From Symsagittifera roscoffensis (Eukaryota; Xenacoelomorpha; Acoela; Convolutidae): a stretch of DNA of 64,000 bases. The notes under the pieces were generated by a model. It saw only the letters and a list, made by a program, of their open reading frames with translations. It had not been told where the DNA came from and searched no databases. Shown piece after piece: positions 21,231 to 33,625 of this stretch (its first letter is position 1; every line of letters begins with the position of its first letter). The stretch covers positions 62,502,282 to 62,566,281 of the forward strand of contig NC_087066.1 in NCBI RefSeq assembly GCF_963678635.1, read 5' to 3'. Position numbers and translations under genes: made by a program.

Positions 21231-23583
21231 CTATTGCCCACATGCAGCAAAAAGGAAATTGGCTGGATAACGGTTGCACTGCTTATTTTATAAAAGCTTA
21301 CACAAACTCTTAAGGATGTTCGTTCGTAAGTTCAACATGAAAAACGTCTCCAAAAATAATTGCAATTCTTCAGTAACTCTATTACTGCTTTTTATTTCCA
21401 AGGTGCTTTTGATACTGGAAACCTGAAACTGATAGCGTAATATGCCGTCCACGGAAATTGTTTTCCCCTATATACACTATATATTCGAGTTCGAGACTGC
21501 CCTAATCCTGCTTATTTAGTTTTTTGTGTAGTGAAAAAAGACTTCTCCCATAAACGTTTCTTCGCATTGTAATCTTTGGAATTGACTGTCTTTAAAAACC
21601 TTGACCACCAGTTTTTCTTACTATTTCGGACGGCTGAAAGTAGTTGGCAGTTAAATTGAGTTGATATTAAGTGTTGATTGAAAGGTAAATAATCATTTGA
21701 ATTGTTCAACATACGTTCTTGCTATTGTTCCGAATAGTTTTTTGTATAAAAAAAAAAACAATTCGATTCAATTTAAACAGAATTGCGTTCTCTTTGCTGC
21801 TTCAACAGTTTAGTCTTATCTGACGGAAATAACGTCAGCTATACAAAATTAAAATTGTCAAAATCATCATTTGCAAAAACAAGTCAAACTGATTTTTCTA
21901 ATATACTTAATTGCTTAAGTTAGAAGAAATGTTTTATGTCGTCAGATAAGCTTCGCAGCCAAATGACAAAAAATGATAAAATCGATTGTATTAAAAAATC
22001 TACAGAGTAACGTAAGTATAGAATCGACTTATCCACAACCATTTTGCGAATGATAATCGATTCTAAACAGATAAAACCTATTTTTTCTACCAATAGCGAA
22101 AGGATTTTGATGCCGAAATAAGCAATTTTTCTACCCTATAAAACCTTTATAATCTGTAGATAATCTGCATACAGTCAGTATCAAACCTGTATGAAGTTTA
22201 TAGAGTCAGTAATTGATCTTTAGTCAAAAAAACCTGTATATCAAGTCGTTAACCTGTAGATAATCCGTGGATAATCTGAAGATAATCTGCAGGCAACTTG
22301 AATCTTATCTGTATAAAATCTGTAATAAATTGAAATTTTTGCCTAAAAACTATAGGAGTCCTAACAACATCAACTTTGACAAATCAAAATTTAAACGGAT
22401 GATTTTTTCACAAATTTAAAAAAATTTAGAAAGAGAAAAAATTTTCCTCACTTTTATAGTGAGGTGAAATCTCCTCAGGAAAAATTTTGACCGCAAACTA
22501 CAAGTTTTAAGAGATCCCTCCAAGGTTTTAAGACATAAAGGTTTCCACAGCAAGAAAAAAAAGATTGTTTTTTGCAATACTTCCTTAAATGCCATTTATA
22601 AAATCAATCTTTCCGCGAAACTTTGTATAAAAATACTAAATAAACAACTGAAAACATTAACATGCAATTAGCGACTGCTGCAATTTCTTTCCAGAAAACT
22701 GATTTTATTTTTTTCCCGATCAAACATCTGTAAAAACAATTCACTGAGAAGCCTAAATTATACCAATATACTACTCATGTCATCTGATTGGCAAACATGT
22801 TGAGAAAACTAGTATTAAATCTGTATATACTATGTTTCAAGAGTGTACAAACTCTGTGTATATAGCCAGTAAACAATCTGTAGATAATGTGTATATAATC
22901 TATGTACGATCTTATTTAATCAAGATATACAGTTTGAAACTTTTGCAAAACAAAATTACAACAGATCTGAAATCTAAATTTTTTTCTGTGGAAAATTGAT
23001 TTTTATTTACTTTTGTGTTTGCGGGGCGGACAAAAAGAAGCAGACAAACCACAATTTGACAGTTAAACAAAAAATGAGCTTCATAACGGATGCATCGCTG
23101 AATTTAAGATAGCTTTTATTCACTCCTTCGTGACGAGTCCTCATTAAAATGTTCGTGGGATGGTGACATAACAAACAAGGAAAACACATCAAATTGATTT
23201 TATAAATAGCTGTTTATTTTAGAGGAAAACTCCATACTGTCGAAAAAATAGGAAGAAAAAACTACAGTCCGATAATTAAATTTTTCACTTTTTTCAAAAA
23301 TTAGCGTTTTTCAGCCTTTGAGGTCACACTGTCTCACCACAAGCATTAGCAAAATTAATAGCTGGAACTTGATACGCTGAGAAAGTTAGCTGATGATTTG
23401 CTCATCAACAATTGTCAACAGCAAACGTTCTATTACTCGGTTGCAATATCTTCACGCATCGGTAAAACTAAGATTGCAATCAAATATCAATTATTGCAAG
23501 TTCAAAAGACTTAAGTCAAACAGGTGTTTTCTAAACACTCCATAATCGATTTTATCAAATCGATTGAAATTGCTCGAATTTTT
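21231..23583. other. Intergenic, no supported gene
   Basis: AT-rich, with no open frame of note. Around 22140-22290 and 22870-22900 the words CTGTAGATAATCTG and GGATAATCTGAAGATAATC recur, giving a loose cluster of GATAA motifs. The rest looks unique. Confidence 0.35.
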
Positions 23584-24127
23584 TTCTTGGGTGTTTCGAT
23601 TCTTTATTTACAAAAATAACTTTTTTCCAGTTAATTGCTTTTCTTGGGTTGTTTTCTTGGGTTTTTCGATTCCTTATTTACAAAATTAACTTTTTTCCAG
23701 TTAACTGCTTTTCTTGGGTTTTTTTCTTGGGTTTTTCGATTACTTATTTACAAAAATAACTTTTTTCCAGTTAACTGCTTTTCTTGGGTTTTTTTCTTGG
23801 GTTTTTCGATTACTTATTTACAAAAATAACTTTTTTCCAGTTAACTGCTTTTCTTGGGTTTTTTTCTTGGGTTTTTCGATTACTTATTTACAAAAATAAC
23901 TTTTTTCCAGTTAACTGCTTTTCTTGGGTTTTTTTCTTGGGTTTTTCGATTACTTATTTACAAAAATAACTTTTTTCCAGTTAACTGCTTTTCTTGGGTT
24001 TTTTCTTGGGTTTTTCGATTACTTATTTACAAAAATATCTTTTTTCCAGTTAACTGCTTTTCTTGGGTTTTTTTCTTGGGTTTTTCGATTCCTTATTTCC
24101 TTATTTACAAAAATAACTTTTTTCCAG
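23584..24127. repeat. 70-bp tandem repeat array, 8 units
   Basis: The word CTTTTTTCCAG ends at 23630, 23700, 23770, 23840, 23910, 23980, 24049 and 24127. Spacings are therefore 70 bases five times, then 69, then 78 (with CCTTATTT doubled in the last unit). The middle units look identical, so the array is young or homogenised. Each unit holds TTCTTGGG twice and a TTTACAAAAATAAC word. Open frames through the array (61-111 codons) are by-products of the period. A MITE core begins about 20 bases after the array. Confidence 0.9.
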
Positions 24128-24147
24128 TTAACTTCCCTTTTCATTTC

Positions 24148-24485
24148 AGGAATTCGACCCTCTGCCGACTCAATTTTCATTTTTGGTGAAGGATCCAAAA
24201 CAATTTCTAAAGGCGCCTTTGGCACCAATATATACTAACTTTGAGGGGGAGCGCGCACTGAAAAAAAAACGCGACTTTTTGGTCAAAATTTCCCAAAGTT
24301 GCCTAAAAACGCCTTTTTTTGTCTGTTTTTTTTTCAAAATTTTGCCTGCGGCGCAAACAATTGCGTCAAAAATGGGGTCTTCATGGTGATTTAGGAGAGC
24401 TTTTGAGTCGACCTAAAAAAGGTCGACAAAATTTTCGAACTTTTTAAATATCCTTCCCCTCGAGAAAATCCTAGATCACTGCTAG
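24148..24485 (+). mobile_element. hAT-like MITE copy next to the 70-bp array
   Basis: The core words GAATTCGACCCTCTGCCGAC, GGCGCCTTTGGCACC, GAGGGGGAGCGCGC, GGTCGACAAAATT and CTCGAGAAAATCCTAGAT are present in family order. The right terminus is degenerate (CACTGCTAG). The left terminus is absent and replaced by the tandem array, which may have grown from subterminal sequence of this element. Confidence 0.5.
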
Positions 24486-26449
24486 AAAACCCAAAATTTA
24501 TTGTTCAAATTGTTTAGAAAGTTTGAGAAGAACTCAAGCATTCGGAAGCTAGCAAAAAAATGAAATCAACAAAAACTTCACAGAAAATTGCATATATGAG
24601 ATCAGTGATTCTGATCTCTCGCGGTTGAGAAAAAAATTTACCATAAAAATAAAACAAAATAAATCAAAAATTACTGAAAACTCAAACACGACCCCGGACA
24701 TTTAAAAAATTTTCAAAAGGCAAAAATTGATAAAAACTTGCTGGCAAGGCGGAAAAAATGGAAAAAATGGATAATTAGCCATTTTCAATAAAAGTAAAAT
24801 CATAGTATCCTAAGTTTTTGGTCTTCCCAATTGTTTGAGATCGAAATAGATCCTCTGGATTATAGAAGCGCAAGGGTGAAGAAACTTTGATTCTGAAAAC
24901 GAGCGCAGAAAACGATAAGATTCATGCAAATAGTATTTCGGGAAAAAAGGTTGAAAACATTTTAAAACAATTGACTGAATGATTAAAAGAGTAATCATCA
25001 CTTATCTGTATTGGAGGCACTGAAGGCCGCCTGCGTCTCCCGCGTCGGGCAGTTGGAAGTGCTGACATTCGTAAGTTTCCATACTTCCTCCAACAATGAC
25101 AATAAAACTCGCCACTAAGCAACAAAACAAGAAAAGCTCATTGCTGGGCAAATTTTTTCAAAGTGAAAATAAAAAATAGCCCGCATAAAATCCTTTTAAA
25201 ATACAACAATGAACGAACTTTATATGTGACTTTAATATTGCGCCACATATGAGCCCGATCAAGATATTCCTGAGATACCTAAACCTGATAAATCAGACAA
25301 AAACAGAACCCCACGCCATAGTTTCTCCTGTCACACATTGTCGGATCGGCCAGAACAGAAATAACTGCATGAACTCAAACCATAACATTAATCGTATTTT
25401 CACGTTTGGGATACAAGTATCTATTCTTTAATGAAATTTTGCGATTTTTGTTTTCTTACTTTCAAAAGAGAAATAAACCACATCGTACCTTCCGCGTGGT
25501 AAAATGTACCTACACTCATTGGGCTTTCAAGAATAGTAATTGAAACATAGTGATTAGAATTACATTTTCAGACCGTGCATTCGGTTATAGATCATTCAAT
25601 AAGTTTTCAATTTAAAATATAAATCAATTATAAGCCATTCAAATCCATTGTAATGGTTTATACTGGTTTATAATCTGTATAAATTTGGTGTGCGTGAGTA
25701 AATTGATGTATCAGTAAACTATGCTAATGTTATTAAAAACTAATTAAGTAACGGTTGCGTAATAATAATTATTTTAAAAGCTTAACAAATGCATCTATTT
25801 TTTGAACTGAAAGACTTTTCTCGGTAATTAACTGCAAAAGTTCAATTACTTAAGTTTATAGTTTTTTACACCATTGTTTCGCATAATTTTTGGCATGTTT
25901 CGTGGTCAGCTAAAAATAAACGTTATTAGGTTGAACACGTTGTTACTTTGAAAAATACAATTTCGGTTTAAGAAACACTTTTTTCACAACTTCCGGTTTA
26001 CTGATCAGGTATATTCAATTTTAGTTTACTGATCTGGTTTGGCTGTTTTCGAGTTACCGATACATCGGTTTACTGACATACCACCATAAATTTGTTGCAA
26101 ATTGTTTGTAATATTTGCAGCTTTTTCTAGGCCTATTCGAGTTCTAAACGTATTCACATTACATAAACTTTGCTAAACAATTTCCCCCACAGTCTTTAGA
26201 CTTTTTTCGCATTATCACCAATATTTATTCAGAAAAAAAAAGATCAAAAGGAATTTAAACGAAAGCAAGGTATTTTTCTCGGCGTGGTGTGATGAAAGGA
26301 GCTGATAAAAAACTGGAGATAAGGTATATTCGACAGTCACACTAAAATAAGCAAATTAAAAAACTTCTTTTGTAGAAAAAATTAGTAGAAAAAATTAGTA
26401 GTAAGAAATAAAGAAATTTTGCAGTTTTTAAAATTTTTTGAATTTTTGA
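24486..26449. other. Intergenic, no supported gene
   Basis: No recognised feature. Short frames at 24922-25125 and 25249-25431 lack motifs. A 15-bp direct doubling (GTAGAAAAAATTA) lies near 26375. Confidence 0.35.
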
Positions 26450-26795
26450 TTCTAAAAAGGCATTGAAAGACTCAAAATAAATTAACGTTAACCAAATAAA
26501 ATTAAATACTTACGTTTGAATTAAGCGTTTAGTTAAGCAATAATATAACTGCTCGCTTGCTTTATTAGCTCGAAATAAGACAAAAAACCAAAAAATCAAA
26601 AATTTCAAACCGGTTTTTCTCGACACTAGAATCAGTTTTTGAAGCTTTTCAAATGTGGTTTGAATCACAACTGAAAGGGCTTTCATTCGATATATTATTC
26701 AACCCAGTTTGATCATTATTTGTGGTACCTGATTTTGCGTGGAAAACAAAAAAAAACGAATGCAAAGTTGCTCACCATTTTCAATGGTCGGAACA
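26450..26795 (-). mobile_element. R3 element, 5' part only
   Basis: Read on the minus strand it opens TTGTTCCGACCATTG (26795) and follows copy 2581-3200 through CCACGCAAAATCAG, ATCAAACTGGG-like and GTTTTTGATTTT-like words to about 26450. The hairpin end is missing. Confidence 0.45.
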
Positions 26796-28261
26796 AAAAG
26801 ATTTTTTTTCCAAATCCCGGCAAATAAATTAAATCCCAAATGAACTAACCCGAAGTCAACAGTTTGGTTACGCATATCTTTGCATGGGGATAATCCAGGA
26901 TTACTTAGAAAATAATTAAAGAGATGTATTTCCTGAAATAATTAATGAAGCTTTTAGTTCAGAAAAAAATATTACGTTACAATTTTAATCATTTATATTT
27001 GATTGGTTTTGCAAATTTTGAGATTGAAAATGAAATTTTTCATGAGCAATTGTCATTCATAGAACCTAAATTCGCGTACTTTAAAATTGCGAAAAAATGA
27101 ACCATTTCAGTATTTATTGAAAAACAGTCACTATTCTTATTTCTTCGAAAGTATATAACTTTCAACCCCAAAATTTTGTGATAAGTTAGAGAGATTTTGG
27201 AACATATTGTCATTCGTTTTATTATGGTCAGTCTTGCTTTGATATAAGTTAGCGCGCTGCTTATGAAACTGTGTCGAAAATTTTATGCAAATGTATTTAT
27301 GTTTTTTCGTTTTCACGAACCCAGCTTCATATAAAAATACATTTCGCAAATACATGGTTTTTAATGTCGTTTTATTTCAATGTTTGTGTGACCAGAATTT
27401 TCAGATATCATCAGAAATTCATCAACAAACTTTACCTGAAAAATAAAAAAGGATTTGAAAAAATTGCAATGATCATGTCTATTCGGTTGATTCAGAGTAA
27501 TCGGGGCTAGATGTTGGTCTTTTACAATTCTTTCAAAAATTAAGTTTTTACATTTTATTCAATCATCGAAACTTTTTTTATCAATTTTTATGATAACATT
27601 GTAATCAGAAATTAACAAAATCAATACATTAAAATTTGGTCTTCATTTAATTTCTGTTTTCCTCCAAAGACGATCCTGTGTTTTTTACTCAGGGGTGAAG
27701 CTTAAATTCACATCACTTGCTTTGCAACACGACCATAGCATAGCAGCTAATCCAAAAAAAGCAAAAACTACTTAGTTAGAAAACTAAAAAACAGCCCAGA
27801 AAGTTTCACCTAAAAACAAGTTTCTTACGTTTGTCTCAAATTAATTTAATATTGATAAAAATCACTGAGCAAAGTTTCGAAATTTCGAAAATTTCATATG
27901 AAACGGCCAAAAATGATCAACAACTTATATAGCACGTAAGCTGACAAAACCTAAGTTCACACAATGAGATAAAAAGAATTTTAAAATTCTGGCCGGGCTA
28001 AAAATGCACATTACAAAATGATTAATATGACGCCTACAGAGTAAGATTGGACTAGCGATATTTTAGTTTTTCATGATGATATTACTTGATTGATCGAACC
28101 AACTCGAATTTAAGGCAGTCTGTGAACAAGAAGGTTTAAGGGAGAAAAGTTCTAGTACCCGTTTCCAACATCCTTGCATGTTGCGTGGGTAAAATCGGGA
28201 CTCTTTTACCCAAGCAAGCGAAGCAGAACATACTTTTTACAACCACATTATAAACATATCA
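26796..28261. other. Intergenic, nothing recognised
   Basis: AT-rich sequence with short overlapping frames on both strands (27137-27510) and no motif, RNA gene or repeat that I can support. Confidence 0.35.
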
Positions 28262-29130
28262 ATTAAATTGTTATGCAGATCCAAGGAGAAGCTTTGATGA
28301 TCTAGAAGGTTGAGAATTAATTTGAAAATCTTTTGGTTGCTAAAGTTAGTTTTTTGATTCTTAAGTTTACAAATAGGTTGTTTTTCCGAGAGCGTTCACT
28401 ATTTTTTTTTGATTTGGTTTTAAAGAAAATTGATTCTAACTGATTACTTGTTTTGAAGCACGATGCAATGGCAATGTTCATAGTGTGTCTTTAGTAAGGC
28501 TTTTTTCGCAAATAATATTTCGAGTCTGTCGAAGATAAAAATGAAAGTTTTGAATGATCGCTGATTAATTTGCATGCTAATGAGTCGAGGAAAGTTTGTC
28601 TCCAGTTCATTGAACGCTGCAACTCGGAAAAATGTCGGTTTCACTTGTCGTGGACCGGAAAATGGGTATTCTATTGTGTTAATGACACGAGAAAGTACTG
28701 GTGAGAACTAGTTTTTCTGCATAGATTTTTTGAACCGCATTGCCCAAATGTGAAAATACTGTACAGTTTTCTGCGTTAGCTTTTTTATGATGAGCAGCAT
28801 CAAGATGATTTTTATTTCTTTTTTGAGAAATTGGTATGTTAGAGTTTCGTGTCGGAATTAATGAGACATAGGATTTCAAGTCTGTTTTAGTAATCTAACT
28901 TAATTTCAGCATTTAAGATCCTAAGTTTCAGCCTTACTGATTGTACCAGATGGATTGATCTGAGGTTTAGGTTAACTTAAAGAGTAATTTCGGTTCAGAT
29001 TAGGTACATCGTCTGATTTTCACGTTCTTGTTTTTGGCCGGATAGTTTCGGGGAGCTCCTTAGTCTAATACCGATCTTAATTTTACTCTGTTTTTCTAGA
29101 TATCAAAAGATTCTACTTAAGTGTTGGTTA
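28262..29130 (-). mobile_element. Second, more diverged copy of the LTR element (5' LTR and leader)
   Basis: From 28951 rightwards the sequence follows the 12561/17330/19700 LTRs: AGAGTAATTTC, GTACATCGTCTG, GGCCGGATAGTTTCG, TTAGTCTAATACCGATCTT. The inner border has the same TG, GA spacer and ACCA order. The inside carries a leader-like GATCCAAGGAGAAGC word (28280). Two motif-less minus-strand frames (28679-28879 and 28444-28644) lie where the leader would be. The far LTR end is not resolved. Confidence 0.5.
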
Positions 29131-29707
29131 AAAGCAGTTTTACTTGGATAATAACTTTATTATATTTGATAGGAAAGTGGTATGACTGAAAAAAGTCCGG
29201 GTATACAATTTTGAGTATGAAAAATAGTTACGGAACAAGATTGGTGTGTAATAAAAACTCTGCAATTGTATTCAATACAAAATATATCCAGCTTAAATTA
29301 GAAATGAAACACCGAATGGGTCGCAATTTACATTATCGTATGTTTCTCGACCAAAAATTGGTAGGTTACAAATAACTCGATAGCGTCTGAGTTTTGTTGA
29401 CTCACACTGCAAAATGTGGGGTAAAAAATATTATACATTTCTTCGCTCGACTCAGCTCAGATCAAAATTTAGATCGGCTGTTTAGTTCAAACAGGTTTGA
29501 TCAAAATTGTTATTGTTTCTAATTTTTCAAAATGTTCCTGTTACTTAATTGCAACCTCTTTCAAGACTCTTTTTCCATTTACCCCCAACTCTAATTGAGC
29601 ATCAATTTTATGGTGTAACGAGCGTTTTTTTAGTTAAACTTCTAACGACTTTTATCGACTGCTAAAACGATTTTTTAAATTTTCACATAATCCAATGGCT
29701 ACAAAGA

Positions 29708-30855
29708 GAACAAGACTGCTTGTATCAGGGTGAAGCCCTGAATGTTCCGACTGCTTTTTATGGTCTACAGAGCAGTAGTAGCATGAAAAAACGAAACGTA
29801 CTAAAAATAAAACTAAAACTTTTTTCTAAAAAAAAAATCAGATTTTTTATCAAAAATCATCCCCCACTGGGTAAAAATTTCGATTAAAATAGAAATAAAA
29901 AAAGTGATAAATTTTGATCCAAGTAACAAATCAATTATTGTTCCGTCTTTCGAAACGAAAGTAACGGATAATTTGTGCTCGGGTGGGTTTTTTTTGTTCG
30001 GACCAACTTCGACTTATTAACTAGCCATTTTTGACGAAATTTTTTAAATCAATCAAAAGCTATTGTTGTCCTGAGCTTAAATTTCAGAATATATTTCACT
30101 TGTGATCATTTTTTGTAAAGTTACGGGGGTTTAAAGGTTGCCATTTTGGCCAATTTGAGACAATTAACGAGCGATATTTATGGCACGCTAGTAACGCGTA
30201 CAGGACACTTACTCCGTATTAGAGATCGTTCCAAATGGATTCAAGGAAGCTTATATGTCATAATTAGTTTGTTAATAAGAGCAAAATCTACCACTTTGTA
30301 CTTAATATGGCTTTAATTTTATTTTATTGTTCCGATTTTCGATACGAAAGTAACGGAATATTTGTGCTCGGGGTGGGTTTTTTTTTCTTCAGACAAATTT
30401 CGACTTCTTAACTAGCCATTTTTGATTTAATTTTCTAAATTTTTTTTTTCTCAATTTGCTTTATTACATTTAAATTTTTCATGTTTTTGCTGCTTCATAG
30501 ACCTTAAAAGGCAGTCGGAACATTCAGGGCTTTGTCCTGATACGAGCAGTCTTGTTGCAATTAAGTTTCCTTCAAACAATTTGGAACGATTTCTTAGACG
30601 GAATAAATTTTCGCGCGAAATATATTGTGCGTTAATTGTCCCAAGTTGGCCAAAATGGCAGTCTTTAAACCCCCGTAACTTTACGAAAAATGATCACAGG
30701 TGAAATTTATTTTCAAATTTAAGCTCAAAACAGCAAAAGCTTTCGAATGATGTAAAAAAAATTGGTCAAAAAGGCTAGTTAAAAAGTCGAAATAGAAAAA
30801 AAACACCTCGAGCACAAATATTCCGTTACTTTCGTTACGAAAGTCGGAACAAAAA
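29708..30855. mobile_element. Nested R2 Helentron-like elements
   Basis: A minus-strand R2 copy opens TTGTTCCGACTTTCG at 30855 and closes with the GGGCTTCACCCTGA hairpin and CAGTCTT at about 29708. It appears to be split by a plus-strand composite (29938-30546). That composite has two 5' ends (29938 and 30326), one 3' hairpin end (about 30515-30535) and the tail CAGTCTT. All three 5' ends carry a small hairpin, TTTCG-(2-3)-CGAAA. Confidence 0.5.
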
Positions 30856-32375
30856 ACATCAGCAGCTCAGATGCAAGATCGAAGAAAAACTTAACAAATA
30901 AAAAGGATCATGATATATTATATTCGATACAAATAGAAATGATTATATTCGATTAAAATAGAAATTGTATAACAGTTAAAATAGAACATGCAATGAAAAA
31001 ATCGATTGAAAATTATTTTAATCAAATAAAATAATTAAAAATGATTATAGTTTGATTTGAAAAAGGAAGGCTGTAATCGATTATTAATAGCCTGTAAACG
31101 GTTTTCTCAATTTTTTTCTCAATTTACTAGAAAGACTAGTATTAAAATTGTAATATAAATGATTCTTAGTTATGTCGCAAAAGCCGCAAAGAGTGGAGTT
31201 ATCAAAAACATGCTTGAAAAGTTCAGCAAATGGAGCTGCTATATGATACGATTTTTATCTGCGGATTCGACAGGAGAAAAAATCTAATAAAATTTCCCTG
31301 TTGCGGGCACGACGAAGCGATTTTCCGTCTTTTGAAGAAATTGTTTAGAGATCGCAAAACGTCCAAATTGGTTTCGGAATAATGGCAGTCGATTAATCAA
31401 CAAAAAAATTTTCCGTTAAAGGACTTAAATCTTGAGAAAAAGACTCACCAGAAAAAACTACGAACACGAAAATGGGCAGCATAGTCGGCCAGCGAATAAG
31501 TAACGTAAGGTGTTCTGAAATGATTTAGATTGAACTGTTAGTGGCAAATGAATTCATACCACATCATCATCCAACACTTTGTTTATTTTAATTGCTAACA
31601 TTTGCATTTGACCTAATACAGATTTAATATATTTTGAATAATCTTTGCTGTTTCTGTCAGCTCTCTGTGAATACTTTTAATAGAACCTAGCACCGATAAT
31701 ACTGAGCGCTTTTGCTTTTGTCGAATGTTGGCTTTCGCGCTTAAACATTCCAGAGCAAAAGTTTAACTTCAACACAGAGGCTATGTGGAGCTTCGCACCA
31801 TTTGCCATAGCGTGCAACAGTAACAAGGCAAAGTAGCAAATAGAAAAAGAGAGAAATCACTAAGTCGACAAAACAATTTGCGAAACAATTTATTGATTTT
31901 CTTGGACAAAAACAATCCTTCAATATCAAAAAAAGTCAGCCAGCAGCATTAGCTCTGCTTTTCGTATCAGTTACCGAGCAGCTACTTAGCCAAAAATAAT
32001 GAAACAAAAAATCTCTAAATTTTTTTTCAAAAACGTTTTAAAACTTGAAGTCTCTAAACCACAACCGTTCTGAATTAAACCAAAAACAATTTTAATTTTT
32101 TCCTTTAAATAGAACGACACAAAATAAAATTACCGAGCTGATAAAACTAGCCAATAACGATATAACTGACAAAAAACTTAATCAAAACCTAAGTTGGTAA
32201 TTTGACGAAAGAAAAACACGACTGTTAATTAAGGTGAAAATTGCTCACATTAGAAAAAACTACATGCTTTGGAAATTCAGCCAACATAAAATCAACAAAC
32301 GAAAAAAATTTCGACAATTCTTTCCCAGACAATCCCAGAAAACATCATTCTGATACGTGCTGATAAAAAAAATAG
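30856..32375. other. Intergenic, no supported gene
   Basis: AT-rich. The 31741-31929 frame on the minus strand has no motif. No paired repeat was found. Confidence 0.35.
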
Positions 32376-32446
32376 ATCCAAACCCAGACTCAAACCCAGA
32401 CCGTAGGGTAAAAGGTCAACCAATTTACCGCTAGACCACTTTGGAA
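32376..32446 (-). repeat. tRNA-like sequence (pseudo-tRNA or SINE head)
   Basis: 71 bases. TTCCAAA at the 5' end can pair with TTTGGAT at the 3' end at 6 of 7 positions. TGGTCTAGCGG matches the A-box consensus well, and GGTTTGAGTCT is a one-change B-box variant. The T arm and the anticodon arm pair poorly (GACC/GGTC only), so a working tRNA is unlikely. The D-arm wording resembles tRNA-Glu. Confidence 0.4.
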
Positions 32447-33556
32447 TCTATCTTTTTGAGGTCAAATAATAAATCTAAATTATTAGAGACAGGAGTTGTT
32501 TACAGAAAAATTGGTCCACGATGAAAAAAGCGGGGTTTCCGATTAAAAGACAAGAGTAAAAACTAAAGCAAGTGTAATTAACTTCGGATGATTTATCGCT
32601 TACTACAAAATAGTTATTCTACCCTTTTTCAGATAAGAAACTTATAAAATTCAAATCAATATATAACTAATAATGAATGCAGTCAGACAATCAGAGAGCA
32701 ACAACTGCGTCGTTTTCAGCTTTCAAGTATTAAATTGAGCGAATTCTTTCTTCGAGTATTTGTAATTTTGCATGTAAATAATTGAAATCAAGGCTTAAAT
32801 TTTGAGATCTGATGAGTTGGTTTCAGGGCATTTTTCGGCCAAACAATAACAACTTGCCAAAATTTGGCTCTTTTCCAGTTCCCCTTTTGATTTTTTCTGA
32901 GCTTCAATGTATGGAAATTCATATAAAATCGATTTTCATGACATGAACTGCATCAAAACGAGTCAGTGTGAGCAGATGAACGAATTCTTACAACATTTCT
33001 TACATAAAAAACGCCTTCTGAACAAATTTTGAAGAGCTTCACTTTGTAATTTTACGAGAGAGGGGTGCGGAAAACTGGAAGAAAGCCCAAAAAGTTACTC
33101 TAGGTGACGGAGAATTTTTGTAACCAGCTTATAGAATTGGAACTTTTGAACAAACACTGGTCATTGGAAAGCCAAATTTCTACCTAAAAAGTATCGCATG
33201 AACTTTCAAACTTTTATCAAAATCAAGAGGATCAAAAAAAAATTAGCTAAGAAGATAAGTATGCTAACAGAACTTTAGTAGGCAGGTTTATGAACTGACG
33301 GGAAAATTTTCTCTTCAAGTTCAAAACTTATAGAGTCAAATCTTCTTTTTCCAAAAAATTTTAATTATGTGTCTAGTTAAAATCCTTCCTTGCCAAATAA
33401 CAGTTTCTGACAACCTTTGATCGAATGGCCAAAAAAGGTTCCAAACATTGACACAGAGGCGAAGCTTCGCTTGGCAAACAATAGCGAGACCACGACAAAA
33501 AGCAGCTCTATAAAGAGCAATAAAAAAAATTTAAAAATAAGCCTCGAATAAAAAAA
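32447..33556. other. Intergenic, with a short dispersed repeat (R5)
   Basis: About 33005-33070 shares AAACGCC, TGAACAAATTTTGAA and TTTGTAATTTTACGAG words with 59965-60030. Otherwise nothing recognised. Confidence 0.35.
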
Positions 33557-33625
33557 ACTGCTACGTCTGAGATTCTAACCTGCGACCTAGAGATTAGGAT
33601 TCTTACACACTAATCACTCATGCGG
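33557..33625 (-). repeat. Weak tRNA-derived SINE-like stretch
   Basis: Minus-strand words GAGTGATTAGTG, GAATCCTAATC and GGTCGCAGGTTAGAATCTC follow the order A box, anticodon-like loop and B box of tRNA-derived SINEs. The acceptor arms do not pair. Confidence 0.3.

Noticed and set aside
23584-24127. CRISPR-like array
   Set aside because: The whole 70-bp unit is conserved with no variable spacers, and the context is animal. A simple tandem repeat explains it.
23635-24238. Repeated 61-111 codon frames of FLGF-SW type
   Set aside because: Products of the 70-bp tandem repeat, which shifts frame each unit. Not a protein.
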